A DNA stretch of 64,000 bases from assembly GCA_014529385.2 (NCBI GenBank), contig CM043947.1, positions 102,428,311 through 102,492,310 on the forward strand, read 5' to 3'. Each line of letters opens with the position of its first letter. Position 1 is the first letter of the stretch. The notes beneath the pieces were generated by a model. That model did not search any database. It had not been told where the DNA came from and saw nothing but the letters and a program-made list of their open reading frames with translations. This DNA comes from Adiantum capillus-veneris (taxonomy: Eukaryota; Streptophyta; Polypodiopsida; Polypodiales; Pteridaceae). Positions 45,421 through 56,815 of the stretch are shown here, piece by piece. Position numbers and translations under genes: made by a program.

Positions 45421-45742
45421 TCTTCTTGATCCCAGGTACAGAAAGTGCATCAACAAGTGTGAAAGAACTGCCATTTGCAGCAGTAAGCACAATCTTTCCA
45501 ACTCCCTAAACTGGATAAGAGCCATTGTTCGCACAAGTGACTGAATTCCCATGAGGGACAGACTCGAGAGAGGCGAACAATTCACGATGTGAGGTAATGT
45601 GCTTTGTAGCACCACTATCAAAATACCACACATGTGAGCCTGCAGCACCTGACATGCATGCATCATGGACAGCACGATTGTAAGTGCACTCTGCACTAAA
45701 ATCCCATTGTGCATCAACATCAGCATCACAGTATCCTTTCAC
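45421..45742 (-). pseudogene. pol: Copia 3 protease
   Basis: SHVWYFDSGATKHITSHREL carries an intact DSGA active site; followed by a stop near 45506 and further protease sequence in another frame. Confidence 0.88.
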
Positions 45743-45759
45743 AGAAGACTCAACAACGG

Positions 45760-46734
45760 CTACATTTGTAGTGAAACCAGTATTTGTAGTGCCTCTTTCT
45801 TCTTAGCCTCTTTGGCCTTTAACTTAGGACACTGCTTGATCAAGTGATCATTAGCTTTACAATAATGGCAACACATCTTCTTTTTGCCCTTATCACCAGA
45901 ATTTCCAGACGAAGTGCTGCCAGCAGAAGCATTAGGAACATAAGTTTTGCCACTCGCGGCAGAACCATAAGAAGTGGCTACATTGCTGTTACCACCCTTT
46001 CTTTGAGAAGCAATAAAAGCATGTTCGATTGCACACTTCCTAGTCCTGTTTTTTCTAGAAAGTGACTCTTGCAATAGCAATGCGCATAATGCATCAAACT
46101 TGACAACTTCAGGATTTCTTTGGGTCATCAGTCTCCAAGTACTAGCAAAAGTCTAGTATGAATTTGGTAAGGCATCAAGAATAGTCTACACAAGGGAACT
46201 GTCTGAAATGACTTCACCTGCAGAAATAAGTTGCTCATTGATATCCTTGACACCAGCAAGTAAAGTGTCCATATCATCTTCCTCATGCATAATCCTCGAG
46301 TCCAGCTCTTTATGCAGCAAAGCAATTTTAGCCTCATTGCGGCTTGCATAAAGACCTGCTAGAATATCCCAAGCCTGTTTTGCAGATTTTGCTGAACAAA
46401 TGTGAGGAGTAATGGTGCGCTTTATAGACAACGCAACCAACGCATGAGCCTGCACATCCTTTACATCCCAACGAGCTTGTTATGTCGTAGGCAAAACAAC
46501 TCTAATAGCAGCAATCCTTGCAGCAAGACCTGCAACATCCTCAATATTGCCTACATCCTCAAAACCAGGACGTACATCAATGCCCTGCACAATATTCCAA
46601 ATGCTCTTTGACACAACAACATGTTGCATCATGTAAGTCCACATAGGGTAATTGTCCCCATCCAACATGTCCTCAGCAGCAGCAAGCATCTTGAACACAT
46701 CTATGTTGTTGTCAACCATGGAAAATGTATGCAC
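45760..46734 (-). pseudogene. gag: Copia 3 gag with zinc knuckle
   Basis: One frame with three stops (near 46482, 46185, 46155). LDGDNYPMWTYMMQHVVVSK and SAKQAWDILAGLYASRNEAK are typical copia gag; CCHYCKANDHLIKQC is the knuckle, followed by a Lys-rich end. Start at the ATG at 46734; an upstream leader of about 255 bp reaches the primer site. Confidence 0.92.
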
Positions 46735-46990
46735 CTGATGTGAAAACTGCCCGAAATGAGGAGAAACGGAGTGAGACCAGCACGTCCTTTATAGCACAAC
46801 CCGCAGTAGATTGTATGGGACCTGTTATGCAAAAAATGTCACTGACAAAAAATTTGCACTAAATGACAAAAAATTTGCACTAAATGACCTGCCTGTAGTG
46901 GGAAGGGAGGTCAAAATGAGCCCAAATGGGAGAAAAAGAGCAGGCATGTGCTAGAGCTGCTGGCGACTAAGCACGAGAGGATGCAACCTA

Positions 46991-47001
46991 CTATGATACC
47001 A
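46991..47001 (-). other. Copia 3 primer binding site
   Basis: Minus strand TGGTATCATAG, two bases from the LTR; one change from the initiator-Met site TGGTATCAGAG. Confidence 0.88.
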
Positions 47002-47003
47002 AT

Positions 47004-47229
47004 TATTGGAATTAGGGTTACAAAGAAACGCACACAACTTGGAGAAGATGAAGGAAGCTCAAGGCACACAACTGAGAGTGTATTACTTAGTGTGCAATGG
47101 AAAGATAGATAGCCCTAGGGTGATGGGCATATATACAATGCACGGGGGGGAAACCTCTTAAAGAGGGAAAAAATGCCCCGGCGGTCCTAGTGTGTTCACA
47201 CACATCACTACCACATATATATGGTAACA
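47004..47229 (-). repeat. Copia 3 5' LTR
   Basis: 226 bp; plus-strand TATTGGAATTAGGG (G-to-A at the second base) to ATATGGTAACA. Confidence 0.95.
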
Positions 47230-47233
47230 TATA

Positions 47234-47302
<69 letters not shown>

Positions 47303-47400
47303 TCCCCCCTCTCTCTCTTTCTCTCCATGCCTCCTGCCCCTCACTAACTCATACTTTCTCTCTCCTCCCTCTCTCTTCCCACCCTTTTCCTGTGGGAACC

Positions 47401-47436
<36 letters not shown>

Positions 47437-47473
47437 CCCCCCATGGAAAGCACCCCCCCTCCCCCTGTAAGAA

Positions 47474-47548
<75 letters not shown>

Positions 47549-47550
47549 GA
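47230..47550. repeat. TA and CT microsatellites between copia 3 and LINE B
   Basis: TA run 47230-47300, a CT-rich spacer, CT runs at 47406-47434 and 47479-47544. The TA run was probably continuous with 36720-36736 before copia 3 inserted. Confidence 0.95.
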
Positions 47551-47790
47551 ACACCACCGTTGGCTCTAAGTCCCTGTCCACAATAGAGATAATTCCATTG
47601 CACCCATCAGATCCTTCTCCGTTGAATACAAGCTTCTTCCCCATTGCAAGCTTTCTTTTTCTACCAACATCAAGATGATGCTCTTGAATAGTCCAAAAAA
47701 TTATTTTCTTGCCTTTTCTGACATCCTCCTAGAAGAGGGAGCTTTTCTTCTGGGTTTTAAGTCCCTTCATGTTCCATGAATGGAGAACAA
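47551..47790 (-). pseudogene. LINE B endonuclease, N-terminal part
   Basis: SWNMKGLKTQKKSSLF, TAG, EDVRKGKK and IQEHHLD, KKLVFNGEGSDGCNGIIS. SWNxKGL and QEHHL are the first motifs of the APE-type endonuclease (Asn and catalytic Glu). The stop sits at the same codon as a TGA in LINE A. Confidence 0.85.
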
Positions 47791-48019
47791 ACGCTTCCAT
47801 TACAAAGAGAGGGGTACGACCTTCTACACTTCTAGGAACTCTACTTTCGTGCCCTCTTTCCTATTGACCTCCTCCATTGGTCTTTTCCCATTCCCCTCGG
47901 TTAACATCAGATTCTCCATGTTAGCATCCCGAAGAGCCTCAAAGATCTATTATAGAGGAAGGGGGTTTTATGAGTGTCTGGTGGTGCTTGTTTCATCCAC
48001 CCATCCCTTGGGGGGTGCA

Positions 48020-48327
48020 CTATGTAGTCATGTTAATGTACCACATGAGTTCAACAGAAGGTATTTTAATACGAAAATTTTTCAGGCAATTTAACAGAGA
48101 TACATTAAAATAAGGGGTTTTTATATTCAATTTTGGAAAAAATAAAATAAAATAAGGGGTGATTTTATTCATTTGAACATGTTTAAAAAGAAGTTTTTTA
48201 ATTACCCCATGAACGCCCATTATATTCGATTATTCAATCATTCACATTTAGCAAGAAAGATGAAGGATAGCAACAAATTTCCAAGATTTTATGCAAGCAT
48301 TCAAATCCCAAGAGGGCGTTGGGCCTC
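48020..48327. mobile_element. 308-bp AT-rich insertion in LINE B
   Basis: Flanked by the 10-bp direct repeat GGGGGGTGCA (48010-48019, 48328-48337), with LINE-like sequence on both sides. No terminal inverted repeat and no clear poly(A) end. Class unknown (SINE or MULE-derived are possible). Confidence 0.45.
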
Positions 48328-48337
48328 GGGGGGTGCA

Positions 48338-49553
48338 TTGTTCACTACCCCCCTTTGGAACATAGAAGACGTATTTTTTCTTTACGAGTAGCCGTGAAGC
48401 GGTACCTAGGGGAGGCCTTTTCAATGCTATGATGGGCTTTATCGGGCTTCTCCAAATCCTCCAGGGTTTCCTTGTTTGTAATAACTTGCCCATCCTCTCC
48501 CGTCTTATCATTAATCTTTGATGGAGGAATTGCTTATTCAGTAACCATCTAGAGCGTTTCAGGCGTACCTTTTTCACCAGCTGATGGACTTGGGGCCGTG
48601 GGCAAGGCAGATGGACACGACCTAGAAAAGTGCCCAAATTTGTTACATTAAAGCATGCACCAAAGAAGGTGCCAAAATTCAGAGGAATAACCTTAAGACT
48701 TGCCCCCACATTCACAACAAGATTCTTGGGATGGGGCTTTCTCTGATCCCACCAGATACAAACTTTTTTTGCGGTTGAGATTGTTGCTTTGCTTGATCAT
48801 ACAAACAAAGGTGTACTAAGGGTTGCTGCCAAGTTTCTCAAGTTGCTTCTAATCCACATCATGAGGTTGACTAAATTCACCCATACAAGGCACATATCTT
48901 GGAATGCATCAAGGGATTCAAATGAGGGATCCCAAGGGACCGCACACACTAGCGATCCGTCGAGAAACATCAGGCTTTTGGCCAAAAATTTGGCCACTCT
49001 GATCTCGTCACTGAATTGCACTGAGAAGAAGCCTTTTGCAAGGTATTGAACATTGGATACATAACCTCCCTGATTCAAGACATTGGAGCTATGAAGCCAG
49101 TTGACAAGTTCGGCTTTGGCAGGCACCCGTTTATGAAACCAGAAACTAGTGTAGATTTAGTAAGCTCGGTGAGTTCTCTTGATCAAAGCAGAAGGGACCG
49201 GAACGGTGAGAGCATCCTCCACTTCGACTCTTTACGAGAGTGAGTGTTTTTTTATAACTTGATAGGCTCTATCTCCCTTGACAACATCAAGTGGACCGAG
49301 GGTGCCTCCCCTTCTTCCAGCATATGTTTATTCAATGAAGTGTGCTAATAATCTCGATCAATTCTTTCTTGATTTATGCCTTGTGTCCTTCCAGTTCCTC
49401 CTTGTTCAGCCCCAAAACACCACCCTCGCCGCCCCATTGTGCTCGCCTCGGACAACTTCCAGGTCTTTATCCGCCCCACCAAGAGAGGGTTCCTTTGCCT
49501 CCCCTTGGGTCCCCATCACCACCTCTCCGTAAGAATGTTTATCTGTGTTATCC
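48338..49553 (-). pseudogene. LINE B ORF1 (DUF4283-like, degenerate zinc knuckle)
   Basis: Begins MDNTDKHSYGEVVMGTQGE (49553). After frame breaks comes the DUF4283-type region: AELVNWLHSS, SVQFSDEIRVAKFLAKSLMF, VCAVPWDPSFESLDAF, VNLVNLMMW. Then NVGASLKVIPLNFGTFFGAC, where the knuckle of LINE A (CNNFGHFAKD) reads VTNLGTFLGR, so zinc ligands are lost. ORF1 of plant LINEs binds the element RNA. Confidence 0.75.
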
Positions 49554-49600
49554 ATGACCGACCCTCACCAAGAGGAACGTGTGTGACACGGCCCTAAGCT

Positions 49601-50230
49601 AAAGCTCCAAACAAGAAAGCTTTTTTTTTTTTTTTAAAGGATCATGATCCGTGACAAAAACTAGCCCTCGACATTTCACAACACTTAGCAAAGTCCTAGA
49701 AAGGATCGTAATCGGTGGCTTGATAGATCGCAATGGGTGTTGTGGTGCAAGATACTAGGCACTTATGGAGATACAAAACAAGGCAAGCAATGAAGCAATC
49801 CTTGCGAGCTAGGTGCTGCACAATCAAGGTCGACCATGTAAAGAAGGGTGAGGTCGAAACAACTGAGAGAGTTTGTCGACACAACGCTTAAACCCTTCGT
49901 GCTCCTCCTCAAGAGCAAACAGGTTACACAACCTCACCACCTAACGTTGCTCACCCTTCGCTAAGCAGGGCCAAAGCTGCTCAGACCATTGCAAAACCAA
50001 GATTCTAATCACATCTTCTTAAGATTGGCAAGACTCAGATGCTCAAAGCTTTGGTTAAAATTTATGCAACATGGCAAAAGTGATATGAAGGCAAAAATCA
50101 AAGTGCTGATTCCCTTCTTTTTTTTTGAGATTTTTTTCTTTGGCTATGCTTTTGTTGTTTCTAGCCAGTTTCTTTCTTAACCACGGATTGCAAGAATCAT
50201 TCTTTTGGGATCTCATTCAGATGATGTTTA
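49601..50230 (-). other. Probable LINE A 3' remnant with poly(A)
   Basis: No ORF. The T run at 49621-49636 is a poly(A) on the minus strand, so this may be the 3' untranslated end of LINE A, with the rest of its RT deleted, lying next to the 5' end of LINE B. Inference only. Confidence 0.35.
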
Positions 50231-50299
50231 AGATATTTTCTTGATTTCATTTTTTTTAAATACATGATTTTCTACCAAGATTGCAACTTTATGACATGC

Positions 50300-51309
50300 T
50301 ATGCAAGTGAAAGTTGCGTATTCTATGCCCACCATTGCTGCCAAGATGTTATCGTAAATGGATCTTCCTTTTATGAACCCATGTTGATGGGGAGAGATGA
50401 TCTTGGTTAGTAAGGGGGCTAGTCTGAGGGCTACCGCTTTAGCTATAATTTTGTAGGCCACCGACATCATTGTAATAGGGTGCCAATGTTTCAGTTGAGA
50501 ACAACAGATCTGTTTTGGGATGGGTTTGATAAGCCCTCTCTTTACACTTACCTCCAACGACCCTTCAACCATGGCTTTATTGGCCAATCTTGTGATTGGG
50601 GCCTTGAGATCATCCCAAAATTCTCTATAGAATTCCACCGCATCCCATCCCAACCAGGGGACTTTTCCTTGCCAAGGGCTTGCAATGCTAGTGAACATTC
50701 ATCTTCGGAGAATGCCCGTTCCAAGCAATTAGCTTCTGAGTGGGGGATTTCCTTCTTGACACTCTATAGTAAGGTCCCTCTGGTGTCTTCCACTTCTTGG
50801 TACTGGATCTCTGGCCGTCCAATGATTTGACTAAGATAGCTCAACATTAGACCAGCCATCTCATCCTGGTTATGAACTACTGTCCCTTTCTCATCATAGA
50901 GCGAGCGGACGTGGCCCCGAGTCTTCTTGATTTTTAAAGTCCTAAAAAATTGGGTTTGATTGGAGGCTTCAGGTTGAAGGACAGTCTCCCTCGAGAGAAG
51001 CCTTTCCTTTCTGATATCTTCTAATTGCTCGTTAGCAAGGTTAGAGCCATCGTTTGTGCTCCTCCTCAGTAGCATGCCCATTGGCTTTTATGGAGGTAAG
51101 CAACTGGACCTCCGCTGTAAGATGCAGAAGGTGCACCTCCCTAGCTTTCTTGAACCGGGGGCCCGAGGTTTTGATTGCTTTTTGGATGCTACAAGTAAAG
51201 AGGTCCCACGCATTGTGTTTGTTGAGGTCGACATCTTTTTTGAGCTTACCCAGTGCTTTCTTGGTTAGATCCTGAAGACAGGGTCTTTGAATAGGTGTGC
51301 CCCTGTTAC
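50300..51309 (-). pseudogene. LINE A pre-RT region and first RT motifs
   Basis: RKERLLSRETVLQPEASNQT, DEKGTVVHNQDEMAGLMLSY, then ALGKEKSPGWDGM (KAPGxDG-type), RGLIKPIPKQ, LKHWHPITMMSVAYKIIAK and ISPHQHGFIKGRSIYDNI. Stops and frame breaks; the FADD catalytic block is not present. Confidence 0.9.
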
Positions 51310-51526
51310 TAACAGTTTTTTCCCACCTCTTGGGGTCTCCTCCTCCCCTTTATTCTTCTTAAAATGTATGTGCAGAGGAATGTGATCCGAAAGACTTTAT
51401 GTTGGGACTACCTTCATCTCCATCAACGACGGTATCCAATCAGCTTGGTGTGAGCAATAGCATCTGTCCAGCCTTGAGGCAGTGCGGGCATACTGGAGGC
51501 TTGTGTAGGTGAAACCGGGCGTGCTG
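51310..51526 (-). pseudogene. LINE A endonuclease, distal part
   Basis: PGFTYTSLQYARTASRLDRC, DWIPSLMEMKVV, then a stop and SLSDHIPLHIHF, the SDH motif that ends the domain (catalytic His). Confidence 0.9.
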
Positions 51527-52362
51527 TGCTACAAACGAGAGCGTAGCGGCCCTGCAAAACATACAGCTAGCACATAATCGACGATAAATCTAGCAAGTCC
51601 ACGTACCTGCACAATCGTGTACGCAAAGAATCCATAGCCAATCTGGCATGAGATAGATATATAGGGAGATGGATAAATGAGAAAGCTCGTGAGTGTGTGC
51701 AGGCGCACCTCCTAGAGTGGAGTGCTACGCTGGCACGGCGAGAGAGAAGAGAGGAAGGAGAAAAATGACACAGACTCTGGGTGCAATCTCCCCCCGTGCA
51801 AAAGTGAGCATGTCCCTCTTGCACGTATTTAATTTATAGAAAAGTTCATGCTCAAAAATGAGTTACATCCATTTCACACTTGGTCATAAAATAGTCATGG
51901 CTCATAAAGAGCTCAATGTAACAATTAATAACTGTCTATAACTAAACCATAAAATACTAAGGCTTGCCACGAAATCCAATGGTGGTAGTTTTATTTCGAA
52001 TAACTGCTATCGCCTTATTGTCCACCACGTGCCAATTCACACTTGGTCCTTTTTACATCCAATTCACACTTGGTCATAAAATAGTCATGGCTCATAAAGA
52101 GCTCAATGTAACAATTAATAATTGTCTACATCTCAACTTATAACTAAACCATAAAATAGTAAGGCTTGCCACGAAATCCAATGGTGGCAGTTTTATTTTG
52201 AATAACTGCTATCGCCTTATTGTCCAACACGTGCCAATCACTGATCTGCTCACACAACACCCAACAAGTGATCATATTCCACAATTCAAATCAACATTGC
52301 AATGCTTCATCAAAATGTCAAATATTTCACAAATATATCATTAAAATACCAATTCCATTACA
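51527..52362 (-). repeat. Gypsy 3 3' LTR, with internal duplication
   Basis: 836 bp, 191 bp longer than its pair because a block of about 190 bp (TTACATCCATTTCACACTTGG to CCACGTGCCAATTCAC; 51864-52052) is repeated at 52053-52245. Confidence 0.94.
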
Positions 52363-52669
52363 TACCCCGGGTTTGAAAGACAATTGTCCTCAATTGTTAC
52401 CAAAACCAAACTAGCGACAGTGGTGGCCAGCCACTGGTAGAGTGGTCTAGTAATTTGGTGTTGCCTAGATCGACGGATCTACACCAATGGTCATGCTGCC
52501 TGAATCATCGTATCTGCACTAATGCTGCCTAAATCGGCGGATCTGCATTTTGAATTCGTGTTGCCTAAATCGGCGAATCTACATTAGTGCTGCCTAAACC
52601 GACGGATCTACACTTTTAAAAATTTGTGTTGCCTAAATCGGCGAATCTACACTAGAAGAGAGGCACTGC

Positions 52670-53056
52670 CTAAATCGACGAATCTATGGCTGTAGGTGTG
52701 TGGTATGCAAGTATCAAGTGATGGTAGTGTGGACGTAGCGATTGTTCAGAAATCCATTGACACTCTTCCAAAGAATGGTTTTTGTATTTAATTAAATATC
52801 TTCTGTATTGGTTTCCGGTGCGAGTAGTGGTCATGTCATGATCTAAAATTATTTCGGGAGTCAAAATTTCTTCATCGTCCTCAATTAAGGGGGGGCCAGC
52901 TGTGGAAGGAGTATCGGGAATAGGTCCCTTGTGTGGTCTCAACAAACTAACATGGAAGGAGTTGTGTATTTTCCAATGTGAGGGAATGCCCAAGCAGAAC
53001 GCATTGTCATTTATCTTTTGAAGGATTTTGAATGGGCCATAAAATCTAGGGGCCAA
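52670..53056 (-). pseudogene. pol: Gypsy 3 integrase end and chromodomain
   Basis: APRFYGPFKILQKINDNAFC (GPF/Y module) and SFHVSLLRPHKG, then a chromodomain EIILDHDMTTTRTGNQYRRY, LIKYKNHSLEECQW. Chromodomains guide chromovirus integration toward particular chromatin. Frameshift separates it from the core. Confidence 0.93.
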
Positions 53057-53085
53057 TTTTACTTTGGGTTGTTTTTTTACACTTT

Positions 53086-54276
53086 TTAAGCGTCGTTTTT
53101 CAATTCTAAGCCAGACAAGGTCGTTTTCTTCAAAGGTGCAGGTCTTCGTTTCTTGTTGGCGTGTGCAGTGTATCTTTCTTGTGCTCGTTTAATGCAAGCT
53201 GTAGCTTCTTGTAAAATGTGTGTGTGGTCTCTTGCTAATGTGTCAGTAGGGACATTAGTGCTAATCGGGGAGACAGGGATAGGGAGTTTCTTCCCATAGA
53301 CAATTTCAAAGGGTGCACGGTTTGTGGAGGAGTGAGGGGTGTTATTGTAAGCAAATTGAAGCATAGGGAGGTGTTGGTCCCAATTTGCAGTATTTTCAGT
53401 GGTATAAGATCTAAGGAGGTCCATAATAGTGTTGTTTGTGGCTTCTGTTTGACCATTACTTTCATGATGAAATGCAGATGTGAAATCCATTTTAGAGCCT
53501 AAGTTTTGGGCTAGGGCGACCCAAAAATGATTGCAAAAGCGTCCATCACAGTCAGAGAGAATGACTTTGGGGAAGCCATGGTAGGAAAAGATGGTTTTGA
53601 GGAAAAGGCTTGCAGCCTGTGGTGCAGACAATGTCTTTTTGCAGGGTACAAAGTATGCTTGTTTGCTAAAACGGTCAACTATGGTCCATATCATATCATT
53701 GTGTGAGGATGTGGTGGAAAGTTCTGTGATAAAATCCATGGAGATTTGTTCCCAAGGGCCAGCAGGGATAGGGAGAGGCATTAAAAGACCATAAGACTTA
53801 CCATGATGACGTTTAACTCTTTGACATATCAAACATTCTGAAACAAATTTTGTGATATCGTGCTTCATTCCAAGCCAAAAAAAATGATCTTGACATGCAG
53901 CGAGTGTGGATTGAATTCCTCGGTGACCCATATATGGTGGTGCATGCATTTCAATCATTGCTAGTTCCTTGAAGAGTGTTGTGATGCATAGCTTTTGTTG
54001 AAAATAAAGATAACCATTTGCCAATGTGTAGTGTTCATAGGGAAGACCATTATTGTGAGTTATTTTAAACCAAGCACGTGAGAAATGTGGATCATGAGCA
54101 TATGTGTTAGGCATAGAATGAAAAGATTGCACATCACTCACAGAAATGTGATTCAAATAGACATGCTTGATTTTATTGAAGACACATGAACGAGTAACAG
54201 AGAGTACATTCACTTCAGGTTTTCTACTTAATGCGTCTGCTACTACATTCGCTTTACCTGGTTGGTATTGTATCAT
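53086..54276 (-). pseudogene. pol: Gypsy 3 integrase
   Basis: Opens with the RNase H tail GKANVVADALSRKPEVN. Zinc region MHAPPYMGHRG and CLICQRVKR; core MDFITELSTT, VDRFSKQAYFVPC, LSDCDGRFCNHFW (Asp), HHESNGQTEATNNTIMDL (Glu), LPMLQFAYNNTPHSSTNRAP. All three acidic residues kept. Confidence 0.95.
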
Positions 54277-54333
54277 TGGATGAAAATTTTGAATAAAACC
54301 GGCCCATTGGATATGACGATCAGAAATGGTGGA

Positions 54334-54870
54334 TTAAGTCAGAAGATGTTTAATGGCCTGTTGGTGAGTCTTGATTAGAACTTCAGAGCCCATAAGGTAG
54401 TGTTTCCAAATGTCTAGAGCGTGGACTACAGCTAGCAATTCTTTATCGTATGTGCTGTATTTGGTTTCAGATGGTTTGAGTTTTCGACTTCCGAAGGCAA
54501 TTGGGTGATCATTTTGCATTAAGATTGTGCCTATGCTTGAGCCACTTGCGTCGGTAACAACTACAAAGAAGGGTTGTGTGAAGTCGAGTAATTGTAGGAC
54601 GGGGACATGTGTGAGGAGATATTTGAGAGTGTCAAATGATTTTTGTTGTGTGGGACCCCAATTGAATGGTACTTTTTGATGAAGTAAAGTGGTCATTGGT
54701 GACGCAATGTGTGAAAAGTTTTTGACAAATTTTCAATAGAAGCCTGCTAAACCTAAAAAGGATTTTATGTCATGCACGGATTTGGGGGTAGGCCATGTTT
54801 TAATAGTGTCAATCTTTTTAGGATCAACGGATATGTCTTTTTCTGAGACTATGTGGCCTAAATAATCAAT
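54334..54870 (-). pseudogene. pol: Gypsy 3 RT end and RNase H
   Basis: YLGHIVSEKDISVDPKKID, SFLGLAGFY then a stop near 54735, KVPFNWGPTQQKSFDTLK, VVTDASGSSIGTILMQ and YDKELLAVVHALDIWKHYL. A stop at 54334 follows HLLT. Confidence 0.92.
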
Positions 54871-55898
54871 GTGTGTGTAATGGAATTTGCCTATTCAATT
54901 TGAGAGTAGCGGAATTTAATGAGAGTACTTTCAAGAAATGATTTTGTGAGCATAGCGGGTAGACATAATTGAAGATAGCAACATAATTATAGCAATTAGT
55001 TAACTTGGCATGGACAATACTTTTGCAAGAGAGAGAATTTAGAGAACATGAAAACAGTTGAGGACCGGATTTATGTGGAGCCGGTCCCCCCTCCAATAGG
55101 CATTTGTATTATGATTTCTCCCATAAAGAGAGACTTGTTACAATACATTCTTTGTGTTCCTTGTGACCTAGGTGAAGCAATGAAGATGGAAAGCTTCATG
55201 CATCACCATCATAGCATAACCTAAACTTGAAGAAAGCTTTAACTATACCAAGCCTCAGTCCCAAGACCTCAAACACCTTCGAAGGTGGAGAGGGCTAGCA
55301 GGGAATGAGGGTAGGGAAGAGGAAGAAGAAACATTTCATACGAGAAAGAGCTAGTTCCTCACTTATCATAACTCATGTGTTAGCATACATAATAGCATAG
55401 TAATGAAGAAGAAATAGATGGCAAGCTCAAGCATTGAAGCATGGCTCTTGGATGGATTTGCACTCCATAGCCAAGAGTGTTGGTGTAGGCTCTCAACCTC
55501 TACATGCTTGGAGAAGGAGAGGGAGCTTTTGCACTTTGCATAGCACACAATGAGAGTGTTTGTGAGTGTGTGTGGGTGAGTATACCCCCTAAGCACCCCC
55601 CTAGCTTGCTTGGGTCGACCCCCCCTTGTAGCTCATGCTTGAAGCTCATTGGACCCCTCCAGGCCTAGCCAATCACAAGCAGGAGCCATTACAAGCAACA
55701 TGGGTAGCCTTGGGACAAGTGTCCCCCTTTCCCCTTTGAGAGAGAGAACTTGATAAATGCAAAATCAATTAATTAAATATCCTAAATTATCATTGGACCC
55801 CTTGGGTGGCCAACCAATAGGCTTCAGGCACACCATGAGGGCAACATGGGGAGGAACTTGACAAGTGTCCTTGCTGCCTCTTCAAGCTGGGGCTTCCC

Positions 55899-55933
<35 letters not shown>

Positions 55934-56515
55934 CTCTCTCATCCCCCCCCCCCTTGTAGGCTCGCCCCCCTCCTTGTAGGGATCTTTTTGACTTTGGATG
56001 AGCAAGCCCCTTAGTCATCAAGCATGACTAAGCACTTGAAGTAGGGGGTGTTCCCACAAGCATCTCAGGCAAGCTTCTCAAGGCACCTCAAGCACCTTAA
56101 TCATGCACCAAGTCAAGCACCTCAAGCATGGAGCCAGTCAAGAACCTCAAGCATCTTAATCAAGCACCTCAAGCATGACAAGCACCTCAAGCAGGACAAG
56201 CACCTCAAGCACGACAAGCACCTTGAGCTTGGGCCGGGTTCCCACCTCAAGCTCAGCCCTAGCTTACCTAAGGTCAAAGGACTTTTACACACATTATTGG
56301 AGGTCTTCAATGAAGCTAACCCTAAGGTCTTATGCTCCATTGGTTAGCCTTGCTCTTGATAGACCATCTCCCATTTGGGCCCCTTTACTATTGGCCCCGT
56401 GTTAAGATAGATCTATAAGCACATATCTATATCTTAACACTTGTTCCCATTTATTCTCCCATATTAAGTGATCCATTTAATATGAGAAAATCATTTGGGT
56501 TGGTTAGATATTAGA
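54871..56515. mobile_element. 1.6-kb insertion in gypsy 3 RT, unclassified
   Basis: Separates HCHKI from DYLGHI of the RT. No coding domain recognised. Holds a GT run (55901-55931), C runs and a minisatellite of CACCTCAAGCA units. No clear target duplication or LTR pair; it begins GTGTGTGTAATGGAATT, 12 bases of which equal the LTR start of gypsy 3. Confidence 0.45.
56060..56235. repeat. Minisatellite of CAAGCACCTCAAG units
   Basis: About ten imperfect units of 13-16 bp (for example ACAAGCACCTCAAGC). Confidence 0.85.
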
Positions 56516-56815
56516 TTTTATGACAGTGTGTTTGAAAAAATGTACTTTTGTTAAGATTTGCAAACAATTGGTGCTCTCGTAATAGCTCAAAGACAATATG
56601 CAAGTGATTTTTGTGCTGGTGCTCATCACAACTGAAAATCAAAATGTCATCAAAGAACACAATAACAAAGTCTTGATAATCAAGAAATATTTTGTTCATC
56701 ATCCTAGCAAATGTGGCAGGTGCATTTGTGAGACCAAACGCTAAAACAATAAACTCATAATGACCAGACTGGGTACGAAATGCAGTTTTAAAAATATCAT
56801 TGAGGTGCATACGGA
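56516..56815 (-). pseudogene. pol: Gypsy 3 RT, middle part
   Basis: HLNDIFKTAFRTQSGHYEF, FGLTNAPATFARMMNKIF, catalytic VFFDDILIFS and HLHIVFELLREHQLF. Preceded directly by gag sequence. Confidence 0.93.

Larger units (their letters stand above)
36737..47229 (-). mobile_element. Copia element 3 (minus strand), split by copia 2
   Basis: LTRs at 36737-36961 and 47004-47229 (TGTTACCATATATATG...CAACA on the minus strand), TATAT on both outer sides, an initiator-Met-like primer site and a polypurine tract. Gag, protease and integrase lie at 46734-44187; RT and RNase H at 38692-37038; copia 2 (38698-44181) sits in the linker between integrase and RT. About 5.0 kb without the insert. Several stops, one frameshift and a damaged RT active site. 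Confidence 0.95.
47551..49600 (-). mobile_element. LINE B (L1-type), truncated
   Basis: Minus-strand ORF1 and the start of the endonuclease, matching LINE A. It ends at the CT repeat inside the endonuclease. A 308-bp insertion (48020-48327) interrupts the region between ORF1 and ORF2. Confidence 0.8.

Noticed and set aside
47087-47678. Overlapping ORFs of 160-185 codons on both strands
   Set aside because: CT and TA repeats flanked by a real LINE endonuclease piece (KKLVFNGEG) and an LTR; the middle is not coding.
56048-56347. ORFs of Ser/His/Lys-rich repeats
   Set aside because: Translation of the CAAGCACCTCAAG minisatellite.
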